This document shows positions 7,247-15,167 of a stretch of 27,787 nucleotides of DNA, piece by piece. The stretch is taken from assembly GCA_903868035.1 (NCBI GenBank), contig CAIPTQ010000181.1, forward strand, positions 1 to 27,787. Reading direction: 5' to 3'. This stretch comes from an uncultured Phycisphaerales bacterium. Lineage in GTDB: Bacteria > Planctomycetota > Phycisphaerae > WQYP01. The notes under the pieces are model-generated. The model was not told the DNA's origin. It searched no databases and was given only the letters and a program-made list of their open reading frames with translations. Position 1 is the stretch's first letter; each line of letters begins with the position of its first letter. The translations under genes and the position numbers were made by a program.

Positions 7247-9946
7247 ATGACCCCACGCCGCAGTACCCCATCCGCCGCCCCCGCACTGCCGCGCCCTCGG
7301 CGCGCCGTCTCCGGTGCGTGGCTGCTGGCGCTGGCGTGCGGCTTGACCGCGCTGATTTATGAAATCGTCTGGTCGCGGTATCTTTCCCTGGTCTTTGGCG
7401 TTTCCGCTTATGCCGTGGCTACCGTGCTGGCGTGCTTCATGCTCGGGCTGGCCCTGGGCAACTGGCACGTCGGGCGGCGGCTCGACCGCGGCGCTCCGGC
7501 GGGGCGGGTTTTTGTCACCCTCCAATGTGTTCTCGGCGGCTACATGGCAGCCTCGCCGTGGGTCTACGGCATCCTTCAGCATGTGCTGCCGGCGGCGCTC
7601 CGGTGCCTGCCCGGCGAAGGCACTGGGGGGGGCGGCGGCGGCGGCGGCCAGGCCGTCCGCTTGGCCTTGGCCTTCGCCGCCCTCCTGCTCCCCACCTATT
7701 GCATCGGCGGCACTTTCCCCGCGCTCATACGCTGGGCCGCCACCAAATCCGGCGACCGCCACCACACCGTCGCCTGGGTCTACGGCTTCAACACTCTCGG
7801 CGGCGTCCTCGGAGCGCTCCTGGCCGGCTTCGTCCTCATCCAATACCTCGGTATGTCCGCCAGCCTCTGGCTGGCCGCCGGCATCACGCTCCTCGCCGGC
7901 GGATACGTCTGGCGGAACCTGCGGCGCGCCGGCACCGGCAATCCGGATGTTATGCCGCTAGCCGCGGAAGCGCAGGTGGACGACGAGGCCCTGGCCCCGC
8001 GCCTGCGGTGGCTGGCGCTGGGAATCTGCGGCATCTCCGGCCTCACCGCCCTGGCCTACCAGGTGTTATGGACACGCATCCTGACGCTGTTTTACCGCGA
8101 TACCGTCTACGACTTCACCATCGTCCTGGCCGTCTTCCTCACGGGCATCGTCCTCGGAAGCCTGGGCTCCCAGCCGCTTCTGCGCCGGCGGGTGGTCGCG
8201 GCACACGCGCTGGGGTGGGTGCAGATGGCCCTGGGTGCCGCCGTGCTGCTGGGCCTGCACCTGGTGGCCCAACTGCCCGCCCTGCTCAATGGCCTGGATA
8301 CCAACAAGGGCGTCGTCGAACGTTACGGGGCGGGCTTCTGGCCGGCGGCGCTGGAAATCCGGCTGCAATACGCGGTGTTGCTCATGCTCCCGGCGACCTG
8401 CCTGTTTGGCGCCGCCTTCCCGCTGGCGGCGCGCGTGTGGATGACGCCGGCGCGCCCCGGCACCCCGGCGCGCCCCGGCGCCCCGGCACGCGGCGTGGGC
8501 GCGCTCACGGCCGTCAACGGCCTGGGCGCAACCGCCGGCGCCCTGCTGGCGGGATTTGCCATCGTGCCGCTGCTGGGGATGCAGCATTCCGTGATGCTCT
8601 TGGCCGTGCTGAACGTCGCCGCCGGCGCGGCCCTGCTCCTGGCGCTGTGGCGCAAGAACCGGGGCTTTCTGCTGGCGCTCACCGCGGCCGCGGCCCTGTT
8701 TCTGGTCGTCAGCGCGCCCGCGTGGGACAAACTCCGCATGTCCACGGGCATCGTCGCCTGGGACGATTACCGCATGTCCCCGCCATACCTCGACCAGGCT
8801 CAGCTCGACGCCCTGCTCACCCTGCGCTTCTATCAGGAAGACGCGGCGGGCATCACCTGCGTCGTCGAATCGCATGAACCCGCCAAGCCCATGCAGAAGC
8901 ATCTGGTCACCAACCGCGCCTACTCCCAGAACACCTCCGACCTCGGCGGCCTGCAGGATCACCGCCGCCTGGGCCTCATCCCCATGCTCCTCCACCCGCG
9001 CCCCCGCCAGGCGCTGGCCGTGGGCCTGGGCGCGGGCATCACCCTCCGGGGCCTCATGGCGCTGGACCCCCAGCAGGCCACCGTGGTCGAACTCCTCCCC
9101 GGCGTGGTACAGGCGGCCGGCGAGTTCGCCGCGGAAAACAACCGCGTGTTGGAAAATCCCAAGGTACGCGTGGTCGTCCAGGACGGCCGCAATTACCTGG
9201 CCACGACCGACCAGCGCTATGACGTGATCGTGCTGGACATTCTCCACCCCATGAGTTCCGGCTCCAGCAGCGTCTTCAGCCGCGAGTATTACGCCCTCTG
9301 CCGCGCGCATCTGGCCCCCGGCGGCCTGGTCTGCCAGTGGCTCACCGTGCATCAGCTTTCCACGGGCGAACTCCAAACCATCATGCGGACGTTCCAGGCC
9401 GTCTTCCCGCATACCACCCTCTGGTACGGCATGCTCGGCGATTCCACGCAGGCGGTGGGCCTGATCGGCACTGCCGAACCGCTGACCGTGGACGCCCCCG
9501 CCCTCGCCGCCCGCTACGCCGCCGCGGATCCCGCGCTCCAGCGCGAGCTCCACGAGGTCAATCTCGCCAACCCCGCCCTGCTCCTGAGCCACTTTGTCAT
9601 GGGAGAAAACGCCGTGGCGCAGTTCTGCGCCGGGGCGAAAATGGACACCGACGACCGCCCCGTCATCGAATTTGCGGCCCCCCGTCTGGCCGAACCCGCC
9701 GCGCGCCAGGGGAAAATCAACATGGCCGCCCTGACCGCCCAGGCCGAACCGCTCGCCGCCGCACTGCACATCAGCGGCATCGACGAGCCCGCCCTGGCGC
9801 GCTACGTCGCCGGCAAACGCGCCCTCGTCCAGGGCTTCCGCCTCGAACTCGCCGGCGACCCGGCCGCCACGGACTACTACCGCCAAGCCCTGGAGAAGGA
9901 CCCCGCCAACGAAGACCTGCGCGACATCACGGGGACACAACAGTAG
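7247..9946 (+). CDS. Polytopic membrane protein fused to spermidine-synthase-like methyltransferase domain
   Basis: The 899-residue protein has an N-terminal half with about a dozen hydrophobic helices resembling an MFS/SpeE-associated membrane domain (SGAWLLALACGLTALIYEIV). Its C-terminal part (about 490-780) resembles spermidine synthase. The Rossmann motif GLGAGITLRG is near residue 592, the acidic strand end is VVELLPGVVQAA, and DGRNYL and YDVIVLDIL lie near 645-660. In true spermidine synthases an Asp pair around these positions binds the amines; here YDVIVLDILHP is the closest element, so aminopropyl transfer is not assured. The fused architecture is common in bacteria but its function is not settled. 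Loops contain a Gly-rich run coded by a G/GGC tract (about 7625-7650) and a Pro/Ala/Arg repeat (about 8450-8490). The ribosome site is weak; it lies 9 bases after the GH2 stop. Confidence 0.85.
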   Translation: MTPRRSTPSAAPALPRPRRAVSGAWLLALACGLTALIYEIVWSRYLSLVFGVSAYAVATVLACFMLGLALGNWHVGRRLDRGAPAGRVFVTLQCVLGGYMAASPWVYGILQHVLPAALRCLPGEGTGGGGGGGGQAVRLALAFAALLLPTYCIGGTFPALIRWAATKSGDRHHTVAWVYGFNTLGGVLGALLAGFVLIQYLGMSASLWLAAGITLLAGGYVWRNLRRAGTGNPDVMPLAAEAQVDDEALAPRLRWLALGICGISGLTALAYQVLWTRILTLFYRDTVYDFTIVLAVFLTGIVLGSLGSQPLLRRRVVAAHALGWVQMALGAAVLLGLHLVAQLPALLNGLDTNKGVVERYGAGFWPAALEIRLQYAVLLMLPATCLFGAAFPLAARVWMTPARPGTPARPGAPARGVGALTAVNGLGATAGALLAGFAIVPLLGMQHSVMLLAVLNVAAGAALLLALWRKNRGFLLALTAAAALFLVVSAPAWDKLRMSTGIVAWDDYRMSPPYLDQAQLDALLTLRFYQEDAAGITCVVESHEPAKPMQKHLVTNRAYSQNTSDLGGLQDHRRLGLIPMLLHPRPRQALAVGLGAGITLRGLMALDPQQATVVELLPGVVQAAGEFAAENNRVLENPKVRVVVQDGRNYLATTDQRYDVIVLDILHPMSSGSSSVFSREYYALCRAHLAPGGLVCQWLTVHQLSTGELQTIMRTFQAVFPHTTLWYGMLGDSTQAVGLIGTAEPLTVDAPALAARYAAADPALQRELHEVNLANPALLLSHFVMGENAVAQFCAGAKMDTDDRPVIEFAAPRLAEPAARQGKINMAALTAQAEPLAAALHISGIDEPALARYVAGKRALVQGFRLELAGDPAATDYYRQALEKDPANEDLRDITGTQQ

Positions 9947-10035
9947 GCGTGAGTCGTGGTGAAATTACGTTTGTCTGACGCCATGAAGATCACAATCCGG
10001 CTCACGATTCATCCTTGTGACAATACGCTCACACG

Positions 10036-10126
10036 CAAACAAAAGGGGCTGACGATCAGTTCGATCATCAGCCCCATTTCATCGTATCCTGACATCCCCT
10101 GCATGCGGAACGTCAGGGAATATTAC
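10036..10126 (-). ncRNA. Candidate small RNA of about 90 nt
   Basis: A minus-strand unit is complete in the otherwise gene-free gap 9947-10316: a promoter at 10133-10161, a body, and a terminator hairpin followed by TTTTGTTTG. The body can form a first hairpin with CCTGAC and GTCAGG arms (about 10089-10118) before the terminator. No matching coding sequence is convincing, although a 31-codon open frame starting at an ATG inside the body runs through the terminator stem. Family membership is unknown; I recognise no known RNA. Confidence 0.4.
10045..10075 (-). terminator. Rho-independent terminator hairpin
   Basis: The stem pairs GGGGCTGA with TCAGCCCC, continues past one C/A mismatch as GATC with GATC, and has a 5-base loop. 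On the minus strand it is followed by TTTTGTTTG. On the plus strand it is followed only by ATTTCATC, so it suits a minus-strand transcript better, but it also lies about 100 bases after the plus-strand MFS/SpeE-fusion gene stop. Confidence 0.65.
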
Positions 10127-10132
10127 ACTTGC

Positions 10133-10161
10133 AATATCGACCACCTTTGAAGTCATGTCAA
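10133..10161 (-). promoter_or_regulatory. Promoter driving the candidate small RNA
   Basis: On the minus strand a perfect TTGACA (plus-strand 10156-10161) is followed after 17 bases by GATATT (10133-10138), four of six matches to the -10 consensus. A second TTGACA lies 8 bases upstream. Transcription would start near 10126. Confidence 0.5.
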
Positions 10162-10281
10162 GTGTCAAGGCAATTCTGACAAAAAATATCGGCCCCCTTG
10201 GTCCTTTCGCCGCCCATACGCAACTACTCCCACCCTATTGTCAGTTATCAGTCGCAACGTTAACCTGCCGATATACAAATG

Positions 10282-10309
10282 ACTGACCACTAACCACTAA
10301 CCACCGGAC
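10282..10309. repeat. Heptad tandem repeat (ACTRACC type)
   Basis: Units ACTGACC, ACTAACC, ACTAACC and a degenerate fourth repeat run directly before the next start codon. Read on the minus strand the unit is GGTYAGT, the same family as the heptads at 19825, 22073 and 26823. Confidence 0.6.
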
Positions 10310-10316
10310 CACCCGC

Positions 10317-11003
10317 ATGACTCTCGTGGCACACGCCTCCAAAACCGTCCGCCTCAAAAACCTCATCATCGTCCTGATGTGCCTGGTGTTCTTCGGGCTT
10401 TTCGTCAAGGACGGCTACTTCACCTATCCGGCCAACAACGACCAGAAGGTGCGCGAATTGCAGGACAATTCCGCCGTCAGTCTGGCCTCCAAGGTGCTGG
10501 CCCAGGATTGGCTCCAGGCCGGCGGCTGGAACAAAGTGCCCGCCGATCTGCATGAGAAAATGGACGCCGCCATCAAAAGCGAAGCCGCCCATTTCTCCGC
10601 CGAGGGCTGGAAAGGCCCCTTCGATGTCACCCTCCAGCGCCTCCTGGCCTGGGGCCTCCTGGGCTGCGTGGCCGCCGCGCTCGCCTGGTTCATCCACTGC
10701 CAGCGCCGCCGCGCCATCGCCCAGGACGCCGCCGTCTCCCCCGCCCCCGGCGTCGTCATCCCCTGGGAAAAAATCACCCGCGTCGACAACACCCGCTGGA
10801 AAAACCACGGCATCGTGGACATCACCTACACCGATGCCCAGGGCGCCACCCAAAAAGCCGACTTCGACGACTACAAGCTCCAGCGCGAACCGCTCCTGGC
10901 GATTCTCGATCAGCTTGGCGATAAGGCCGTGAATGCCGAGTTCCTGCCCCAGGAACAACCCAAGGAAGAAGCCAAGAATGACGCCCAAGACCAACCCCAG
11001 TGA
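10317..11003 (+). CDS. Two-TM membrane protein with C-terminal cytoplasmic domain, unknown function
   Basis: I do not recognise the family. The 228-residue protein has a basic N-terminus and one membrane helix at about 14-30 (LIIVLMCLVFFGLFV). An extracytoplasmic stretch of about 75 residues follows, then a second helix at about 107-127 (WGLLGCVAAALAWF), a basic RRR stop-transfer segment, and a cytoplasmic domain at about 145-205 with short beta strands (VVIPWEKITRVDN, GIVDITYTDA) that could be PH-like. It ends in a charged EEAKNDAQDQPQ tail. The start has no clear ribosome site; the ATG is the first codon of the frame and opens the first helix. It converges on the sigma-factor gene with only 20 bases between the two stops. 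The pairing suggests no known function. Confidence 0.7.
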   Translation: MTLVAHASKTVRLKNLIIVLMCLVFFGLFVKDGYFTYPANNDQKVRELQDNSAVSLASKVLAQDWLQAGGWNKVPADLHEKMDAAIKSEAAHFSAEGWKGPFDVTLQRLLAWGLLGCVAAALAWFIHCQRRRAIAQDAAVSPAPGVVIPWEKITRVDNTRWKNHGIVDITYTDAQGATQKADFDDYKLQREPLLAILDQLGDKAVNAEFLPQEQPKEEAKNDAQDQPQ

Positions 11004-11023
11004 GGAAAGGTCGAAGAGCCGGA

Positions 11024-12553
11024 TCATCCCCCTGTTTTTTCTCCCTCCGCGATCACCTCGCCCTTGGCCGTCACGCGATAGGTCCAGTTCTTCACCGGCG
11101 TGTTTCCCACATGTTTCGTGAAGGTCACAACCACCTCGTCGCCGTTCACCTGCGCACCGCAATAATACTCCGACGATCCGCCCTGCCTCGTGTACTTCTC
11201 CGGATCGGCCTCCGCCGGCAGGCGCTTCCACGCCAACCCCAGGGCCCACACCGCGTCCCCCGCTGGCACCCCATCAAACCGAAAACTCGCCAAAACCTTA
11301 TCCACCTCAGCGCGCAATGCCGCGGCCACCGGTGCCTGCATATACACCGTGACCACCCACGACTTTCCCCACTTCGAAAATGAGATCTCGCGAGCAATCA
11401 ACGCGCCCGTCTGCGCCTCGTTGCCCGCCTGCAAGAGCCCCGACAAATCCGCCGCCTCCAGCTCATGAATCCCCGGTCCAAACTGCGGCACCCCGCCCGG
11501 ACCTTCTTGCCAACTGATGTCGATATACGCGGTCCCCACCGGCACGAGTTGGGCAATGATGTCGCCGTTCAACTGATACGTGTTGGCGTCGGTTTGAATT
11601 TCTTGAACGGTGAAATTCTCCTTCCCGGCGCTGTTTAAGGCCGCAAGCACCATGGTGTAGTGAGCGCGGACGGTCATCGTGGAATTGACCTTCCAGGAAG
11701 GCGGGTAATCCAGATGAAAATGGCGTGTGGCATCGGTGTAGGTCTCCCATTTCTGGGTTTCCTTCGCGTTTGTAGATGGAGCGATGGCGGGAGCGGTGGC
11801 ATGCCCGGATGGCAGAAACACGAACACGGCCAACAACACCGCCGCCGCCGCCACAAAAACGCCCGCCCATGTCTTCAATGGACTCATCATGGCAGATGCT
11901 CCTTGTGCAATCCGGGTCGCGGTGTCGCTGGCGCCGGAAGCGATCCGTGCCGCCAAATCGGTCGGCGCCGCCCACATCCGCGGCGCTCCCAAGACCGCCG
12001 CCACGCCTCCCGCAGGCACGGCAAACCCCTTCCGGATGAAAAACTGCCGCAATTTTGCAATCCCGCGTTCCAGCCGTTTCTCGGTTGCTTCCGCGGTGAT
12101 TCCCAAGGCCGCAGCCGTCTCCGCGAGGGTTCTCTTTTCAAAAAAGCGCACCAGAATCGCCTGGCGTTCGTGCTCGCCCAGCTTGGCCAGCCCCGCATCG
12201 AGTTCGGGTCCGGCGTTTTCGCCCAATTGGTCGAGTTCTTGGCGCATGAGGCCCGCCGCCCTTTCGTATTTTTTCCGCCGCGCGTCCATTTTTCTGGCAT
12301 TCGCGCAGCACAGACGTGATACGTTGAACAGCCATCCGGTCAAAGACCCGCGCCGTGGAATCCGCCCGGCCTTGCGCGACAACAGCAGGAATACGGCTTG
12401 GGCCACATCCTCCGCCTCCTGACCCGCGCCGCCGCCCAGCCCCCGCCGGGCGGCACTGTACACAAAATCCACGTGCCGTCGAACCAGCTCCGCAAACGCT
12501 ACCTGATCGTTATTCTGCGAAAAGGCATCGAGTAGTTCCCAGTCCGAGCGCAT
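11024..12553 (-). CDS. ECF sigma factor with membrane-anchored C-terminal extension
   Basis: Residues 1-90 form a sigma-70 region 2 (MRSDWELLDAFSQNNDQVAF, AELVRRHVDFVYSAARR, EDVAQAVFLLLSRK). Region 4 lies at about 118-172 (LGEHERQAILVRFFEKRTLAET, ITAEATEKRLERGIAKLR). A single membrane helix follows at about 227-248 (WAGVFVAAAAVLLAVFVF), then about 260 residues predicted to lie outside the membrane, opening with FHLDYPPSWKV, a pattern seen in PsbP-like and related domains. No separate anti-sigma factor gene is adjacent, so the extension may do its own sensing; this is inference. The ATG at 12553 has AAAGGAG 8 bases upstream. The sequence joins the sigma and outer parts in one frame, with no sign of frameshift. 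Confidence 0.85.
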   Translation of the reverse strand: MRSDWELLDAFSQNNDQVAFAELVRRHVDFVYSAARRGLGGGAGQEAEDVAQAVFLLLSRKAGRIPRRGSLTGWLFNVSRLCCANARKMDARRKKYERAAGLMRQELDQLGENAGPELDAGLAKLGEHERQAILVRFFEKRTLAETAAALGITAEATEKRLERGIAKLRQFFIRKGFAVPAGGVAAVLGAPRMWAAPTDLAARIASGASDTATRIAQGASAMMSPLKTWAGVFVAAAAVLLAVFVFLPSGHATAPAIAPSTNAKETQKWETYTDATRHFHLDYPPSWKVNSTMTVRAHYTMVLAALNSAGKENFTVQEIQTDANTYQLNGDIIAQLVPVGTAYIDISWQEGPGGVPQFGPGIHELEAADLSGLLQAGNEAQTGALIAREISFSKWGKSWVVTVYMQAPVAAALRAEVDKVLASFRFDGVPAGDAVWALGLAWKRLPAEADPEKYTRQGGSSEYYCGAQVNGDEVVVTFTKHVGNTPVKNWTYRVTAKGEVIAEGEKTGG

Positions 12554-12833
12554 ATCCCATGCTCCTTTTATCCCACAATGTACGGCCGAATGGGATTTCC
12601 GACATCTTTCCTGGATTTCACCTCTCCACCCCCGCCGGCGGCGTGCCCTTGCCCTCCGGGATGTGATTCTTTCGCCCCCGCTTGGTACGCGTCGGCATCC
12701 ACCGTTTCATCGGCCCGCACGCCCGCATCCGCCGCCGCCTCCCCCTGCCGCATCCAGGGTGTCTGACCGCCGCACAGCCGGTGGTGAATCCGCCGCAACA
12801 TTGGCAGGCACCACCCGCAGCCCCCAAAACAGA

Positions 12834-13763
12834 TTATGAATCCTGCGATTCCTTGCGGGAGCGCCTCCGGGGCTTTCGCGCCGGCGCGGGTTTGGGCATC
12901 TCGGGAGGCATGCCGCCGGGATTGGCCGTGCGGTCCGGCTCGCGCGTGGCGTTGCTGACGGGGTTGGCCATGGCTTTTACGAGATCGTTGAGTTGATCGC
13001 GCAAATTCGCCGCCTCCTCATACTTCTCCGCCTTGACCGCCTCGGCCATGCGCCGGCGGAGGAGATCGCGCGGATCGGGCGGCAACTGCGCGCGTATCTG
13101 CTTGAGCATGTCCAGCAGAATGCGCGCCTCGTTGCTCGAACGCAGAAACTCCCGGCGGTGCTCGCGCGGCGCCAGATGAGCGATTTGCTTGATCCCGCCC
13201 CGCAGATACGCCACGGCCGTCTGCACGAAACCCTGCTTGAGGGCGTCGCACGCCTTCGCCCGCACGTTCATCATCAGGATGTACGGCCGGTATTGCTCGA
13301 GGCACATGCGGTCGTAGTCGCTCTTGCCGTAGCGGCCGCAGAGTTCCAGCACATCAATGTTGTGCTGCGTGTCCCGGATGACCGCCGCGTACTGCTCGAG
13401 TACAAACAGCGACAGGTAGCGGTGATAGAACATCGCCGATTCCTCGCGCAGGGCCTGGCAATCGCCGGGGGTCAGGGCGAAGCCGGAATCCGAGCCGGTG
13501 CGCTTCTGGTGGGTGGCGAGGCGTTTCTTGTGGAATTCCAGTTCCGTCGGTGAGCGGTGGGGGCGTTTGCCGTCGGGCCGGCCGTCGAGTTCCATCTGCA
13601 GGAGGCCCAAATCCAGGCGCAACTGGAGCTTGGGTTTGCCGTCGTTTCCGCGAATAAGGCGGACGTTGACCTGACCGGGTTCAAAAGCCCAACCCTGCAA
13701 GGCCTGGGTGATATCCATGTCGTTGAAGAAGAACTCGTTGAGTTCGTCTTTGCGTTTCTTCAT
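12834..13763 (-). CDS. UVR-motif (UvrB/UvrC-like) protein
   Basis: The 309-residue protein starts at the ATG at 13763, which has a perfect AGGAGG ribosome site six bases upstream. The frame is open further upstream but there it only translates a dispersed repeat. A UVR motif sits near residues 233-263 (LLRRRMAEAVKAEKYEEAANLRDQL), the helical hairpin used in UvrB-UvrC contact and in McsA-type proteins. The N-terminal 130 residues (ALQGWAFEPG, LQLRLDLGLLQMELDG) are soluble and unrecognised. The central part (100-225) is helical, with Cys at 102, 142, 154 and 172. The tail is basic and Pro/Arg-rich (KPRRRSRKE). It may be an adaptor rather than a nuclease, as no endonuclease or ATPase motif is visible. 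Function is unknown. Confidence 0.75.
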   Translation of the reverse strand: MKKRKDELNEFFFNDMDITQALQGWAFEPGQVNVRLIRGNDGKPKLQLRLDLGLLQMELDGRPDGKRPHRSPTELEFHKKRLATHQKRTGSDSGFALTPGDCQALREESAMFYHRYLSLFVLEQYAAVIRDTQHNIDVLELCGRYGKSDYDRMCLEQYRPYILMMNVRAKACDALKQGFVQTAVAYLRGGIKQIAHLAPREHRREFLRSSNEARILLDMLKQIRAQLPPDPRDLLRRRMAEAVKAEKYEEAANLRDQLNDLVKAMANPVSNATREPDRTANPGGMPPEMPKPAPARKPRRRSRKESQDS

Positions 13764-13812
13764 GTCGAACCTCCTGTGGGCTTGTAGCAAATCCGGTTCC
13801 ACCGGGCAAGCC

Positions 13813-13847
13813 TTCAGAGCCGCGACCGTCAGGACGCGACCGTGTTG
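13813..13847. repeat. Dispersed repeat, copy 1 (short)
   Basis: Contains the core GCCGCGACCGTCAGGACGCG, then ACCGTGTTG. It belongs to the family of four copies in the window, all in the same orientation; this copy lacks the 3' TCACCCGCC part. It sits in the 412-base gap 13764-14175, which otherwise holds copies 2 and 3, a tandem CACGT run at about 13954 and a terminator. Confidence 0.75.
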
Positions 13848-13850
13848 ACT

Positions 13851-13905
13851 TTGACTTTCAGAGCCGCGACCGTCAGGGAGCGACCGTGTTGTCACCCGCC
13901 TTTTC
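13851..13905. repeat. Dispersed repeat, copy 2
   Basis: Full-length copy starting TTGACTTTCAGAGCCGCGAC and ending CACCCGCCTTTTCG. The core has an internal direct duplication of GCGACCGT separated by CAGGGA. It is translated in the upstream frame of the UVR gene, which is why that frame looks longer than the gene. Confidence 0.85.
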
Positions 13906-14008
13906 GCAAGGCCGTTGCTCGCCATATCCGCCCGTAGGATTATAGCTTGCTTCCACGTCACGTCACGTGAAAAGAGCCTATTGCCTCCTCTCGTCCCGGG
14001 CGATGCAA

Positions 14009-14060
14009 TTGACTTTCAGCGCCGCGACCGTCAGGGCGCGACCGTGTTGTCCCCCGCTTG
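14009..14060. repeat. Dispersed repeat, copy 3
   Basis: Copy starting TTGACTTTCAGCGCCGCGAC, with core GTCAGGGCGCGACCGTGTTG and the variant 3' end TCCCCCGCTTG. It lies between the UVR gene and the Gly/Gln-rich secreted protein. Confidence 0.8.
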
Positions 14061-14120
14061 TCCTTTCGTCCATTTCCCGGCTTTCCCAGCAACTGTTTAT
14101 ACCTCCCGGGGCGCAAAGGA

Positions 14121-14143
14121 AAGGGCTCGCCAGGCGAGCCCTT
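14121..14143 (-). terminator. Terminator of the Gly/Gln-rich protein gene
   Basis: A near-perfect inverted repeat AAGGGCTCGCC / GGCGAGCCCTT lies 32 bases after the stop codon of the minus-strand gene at 14176. On that strand it is followed by TCCTTTG. Its position and strong stem suit a rho-independent terminator. Confidence 0.6.
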
Positions 14144-14175
14144 GGAACCATGAGGAGGGGTGGAATGAAGACTTG

Positions 14176-14982
14176 TTACAGCATTCCCAAGCCCATCAGG
14201 ATGCCTTCCTGCCGTAGCGTGAGGATGCTGATGAGGTCGTTCTGGGCGATCACCAGTTCCGCCCTGGCTTTGTCGTGCAGGGCGCGCCACACGCGGAGCT
14301 TGTCGGCGATGCGGTCTTCGGCGGCATTGGGATCCTTCAGGACGGTCTGGAGATCGCTGAACGCTTTGGCGACTTCCGAGGGGGCGTTGGGCTGCGCCAG
14401 CGCCACTCCGCCGATGCCGCCGCCCCCCCCGAGACCGCCGCCGCCACGGGTGTTGTTCTGCGTGGTTGGCAGGGCCACGTCGCGCAACAGGCCCAGCACG
14501 CGTTGGATCTTCGGCAACAGCACCGTCCACTCCTCGTCCGAGGCGTTGAGCTGCTGCTTGATGTTGTTGAGCGAGCTGTTGGTGGTCACGACCTGCAATT
14601 GCGTCTGCATCTGCGTCATCGAGTTGGTGAGCTGATCGGACATTTGCTGGGTCATGAAGCCCTTGTCGATCATCTGCTTTTGCAGGGCGTCCATGTCCAG
14701 GTTGCCGTTCTGCATTTGCTGCCCGATATCCTGGAAAAAGGTCTGGGGATCGACGCCGGCATTTTGCATGTTCTGCATGACCTGCTGGCCAATGCTCTGC
14801 ATCTGCTGGATATTGTCCATCATGGCCTGCTGCTGTTCGGGCGTCATCCCGCCAAAACCGCCAAAGCCTCCAAGACCACCACCACCGCCTCCGCCGGCCT
14901 GGGCATGACACGGGGTGGCCAGGGCCGCCACGCCGACGAGTCCCGCCAGAACAATGGACCGAAACGTGTGTTGCAAGTGCAT
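14176..14982 (-). CDS. Exported Gly/Gln/Met-rich helical protein, unknown function
   Basis: The 268-residue protein has a signal peptide (to about residue 28, ending CHAQA), then a Gly-rich spacer (AGGGGGGGLGGFGGFGG). A helical Gln/Met-rich region follows at about 45-150 (TPEQQQAMMDNIQQMQSIGQ), a second Gly-rich spacer near 180-195, and a C-terminal helical bundle ending LRQEGILMGLGML. The C-terminal pattern resembles periplasmic Spy/CpxP-like and planctomycete helical proteins, in which a conserved RQEA(I/V)L motif occurs, but I would not assign the family. The start has AAAGGAG 5 bases upstream. It is divergent from larB with repeat copy 4 in between. Confidence 0.75.
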   Translation of the reverse strand: MHLQHTFRSIVLAGLVGVAALATPCHAQAGGGGGGGLGGFGGFGGMTPEQQQAMMDNIQQMQSIGQQVMQNMQNAGVDPQTFFQDIGQQMQNGNLDMDALQKQMIDKGFMTQQMSDQLTNSMTQMQTQLQVVTTNSSLNNIKQQLNASDEEWTVLLPKIQRVLGLLRDVALPTTQNNTRGGGGLGGGGGIGGVALAQPNAPSEVAKAFSDLQTVLKDPNAAEDRIADKLRVWRALHDKARAELVIAQNDLISILTLRQEGILMGLGML

Positions 14983-15021
14983 GTGTGCTCCTTTGATATC
15001 TGTGCCTCAGGGCGCTTGCCT

Positions 15022-15076
15022 TTGACTATCAGAGCCGCGACCGTCAGGGAGCGACCGTGTTGTCACCCGCCTTTTC
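15022..15076. repeat. Dispersed repeat, copy 4
   Basis: Full-length copy starting TTGACTATCAGAGCCGCGAC and ending TCACCCGCCTTTTC. It is nearly identical to copy 2 over 55 bases and lies between the divergent secreted-protein and larB genes. Confidence 0.85.
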
Positions 15077-15167
15077 AATGGCGCCAAAGCCGAATGCCTT
15101 GCCATTGTATACGCCGCCGGGGGGAAATTGGTTACAATCCAAAGTTCAGCAACACGTTTTTTGATGG

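Noticed and set aside
8066..9940. Minus-strand open frame of 624 codons
   Set aside because: It is antisense to the MFS/spermidine-synthase fusion, with His/Gln/Gly-rich low-complexity translation and no motif.
9956..10150. Plus-strand 64-codon frame after the MFS/SpeE-fusion gene
   Set aside because: It has no ribosome site and passes through the terminator stem and the promoter of the candidate small RNA; the composition is not protein-like.
12568..12801. Minus-strand 77-codon frame between the sigma factor and UVR genes
   Set aside because: It has no clear ribosome site, no recognisable domain and a competing overlapping frame; too weak to list as a gene. The 280-base gap otherwise shows no structure.
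13813..15076. CRISPR array from the repeated units
   Set aside because: There are only four copies, spacing is irregular (38 bases to about 1 kb), a gene lies between them and no cas genes are nearby.
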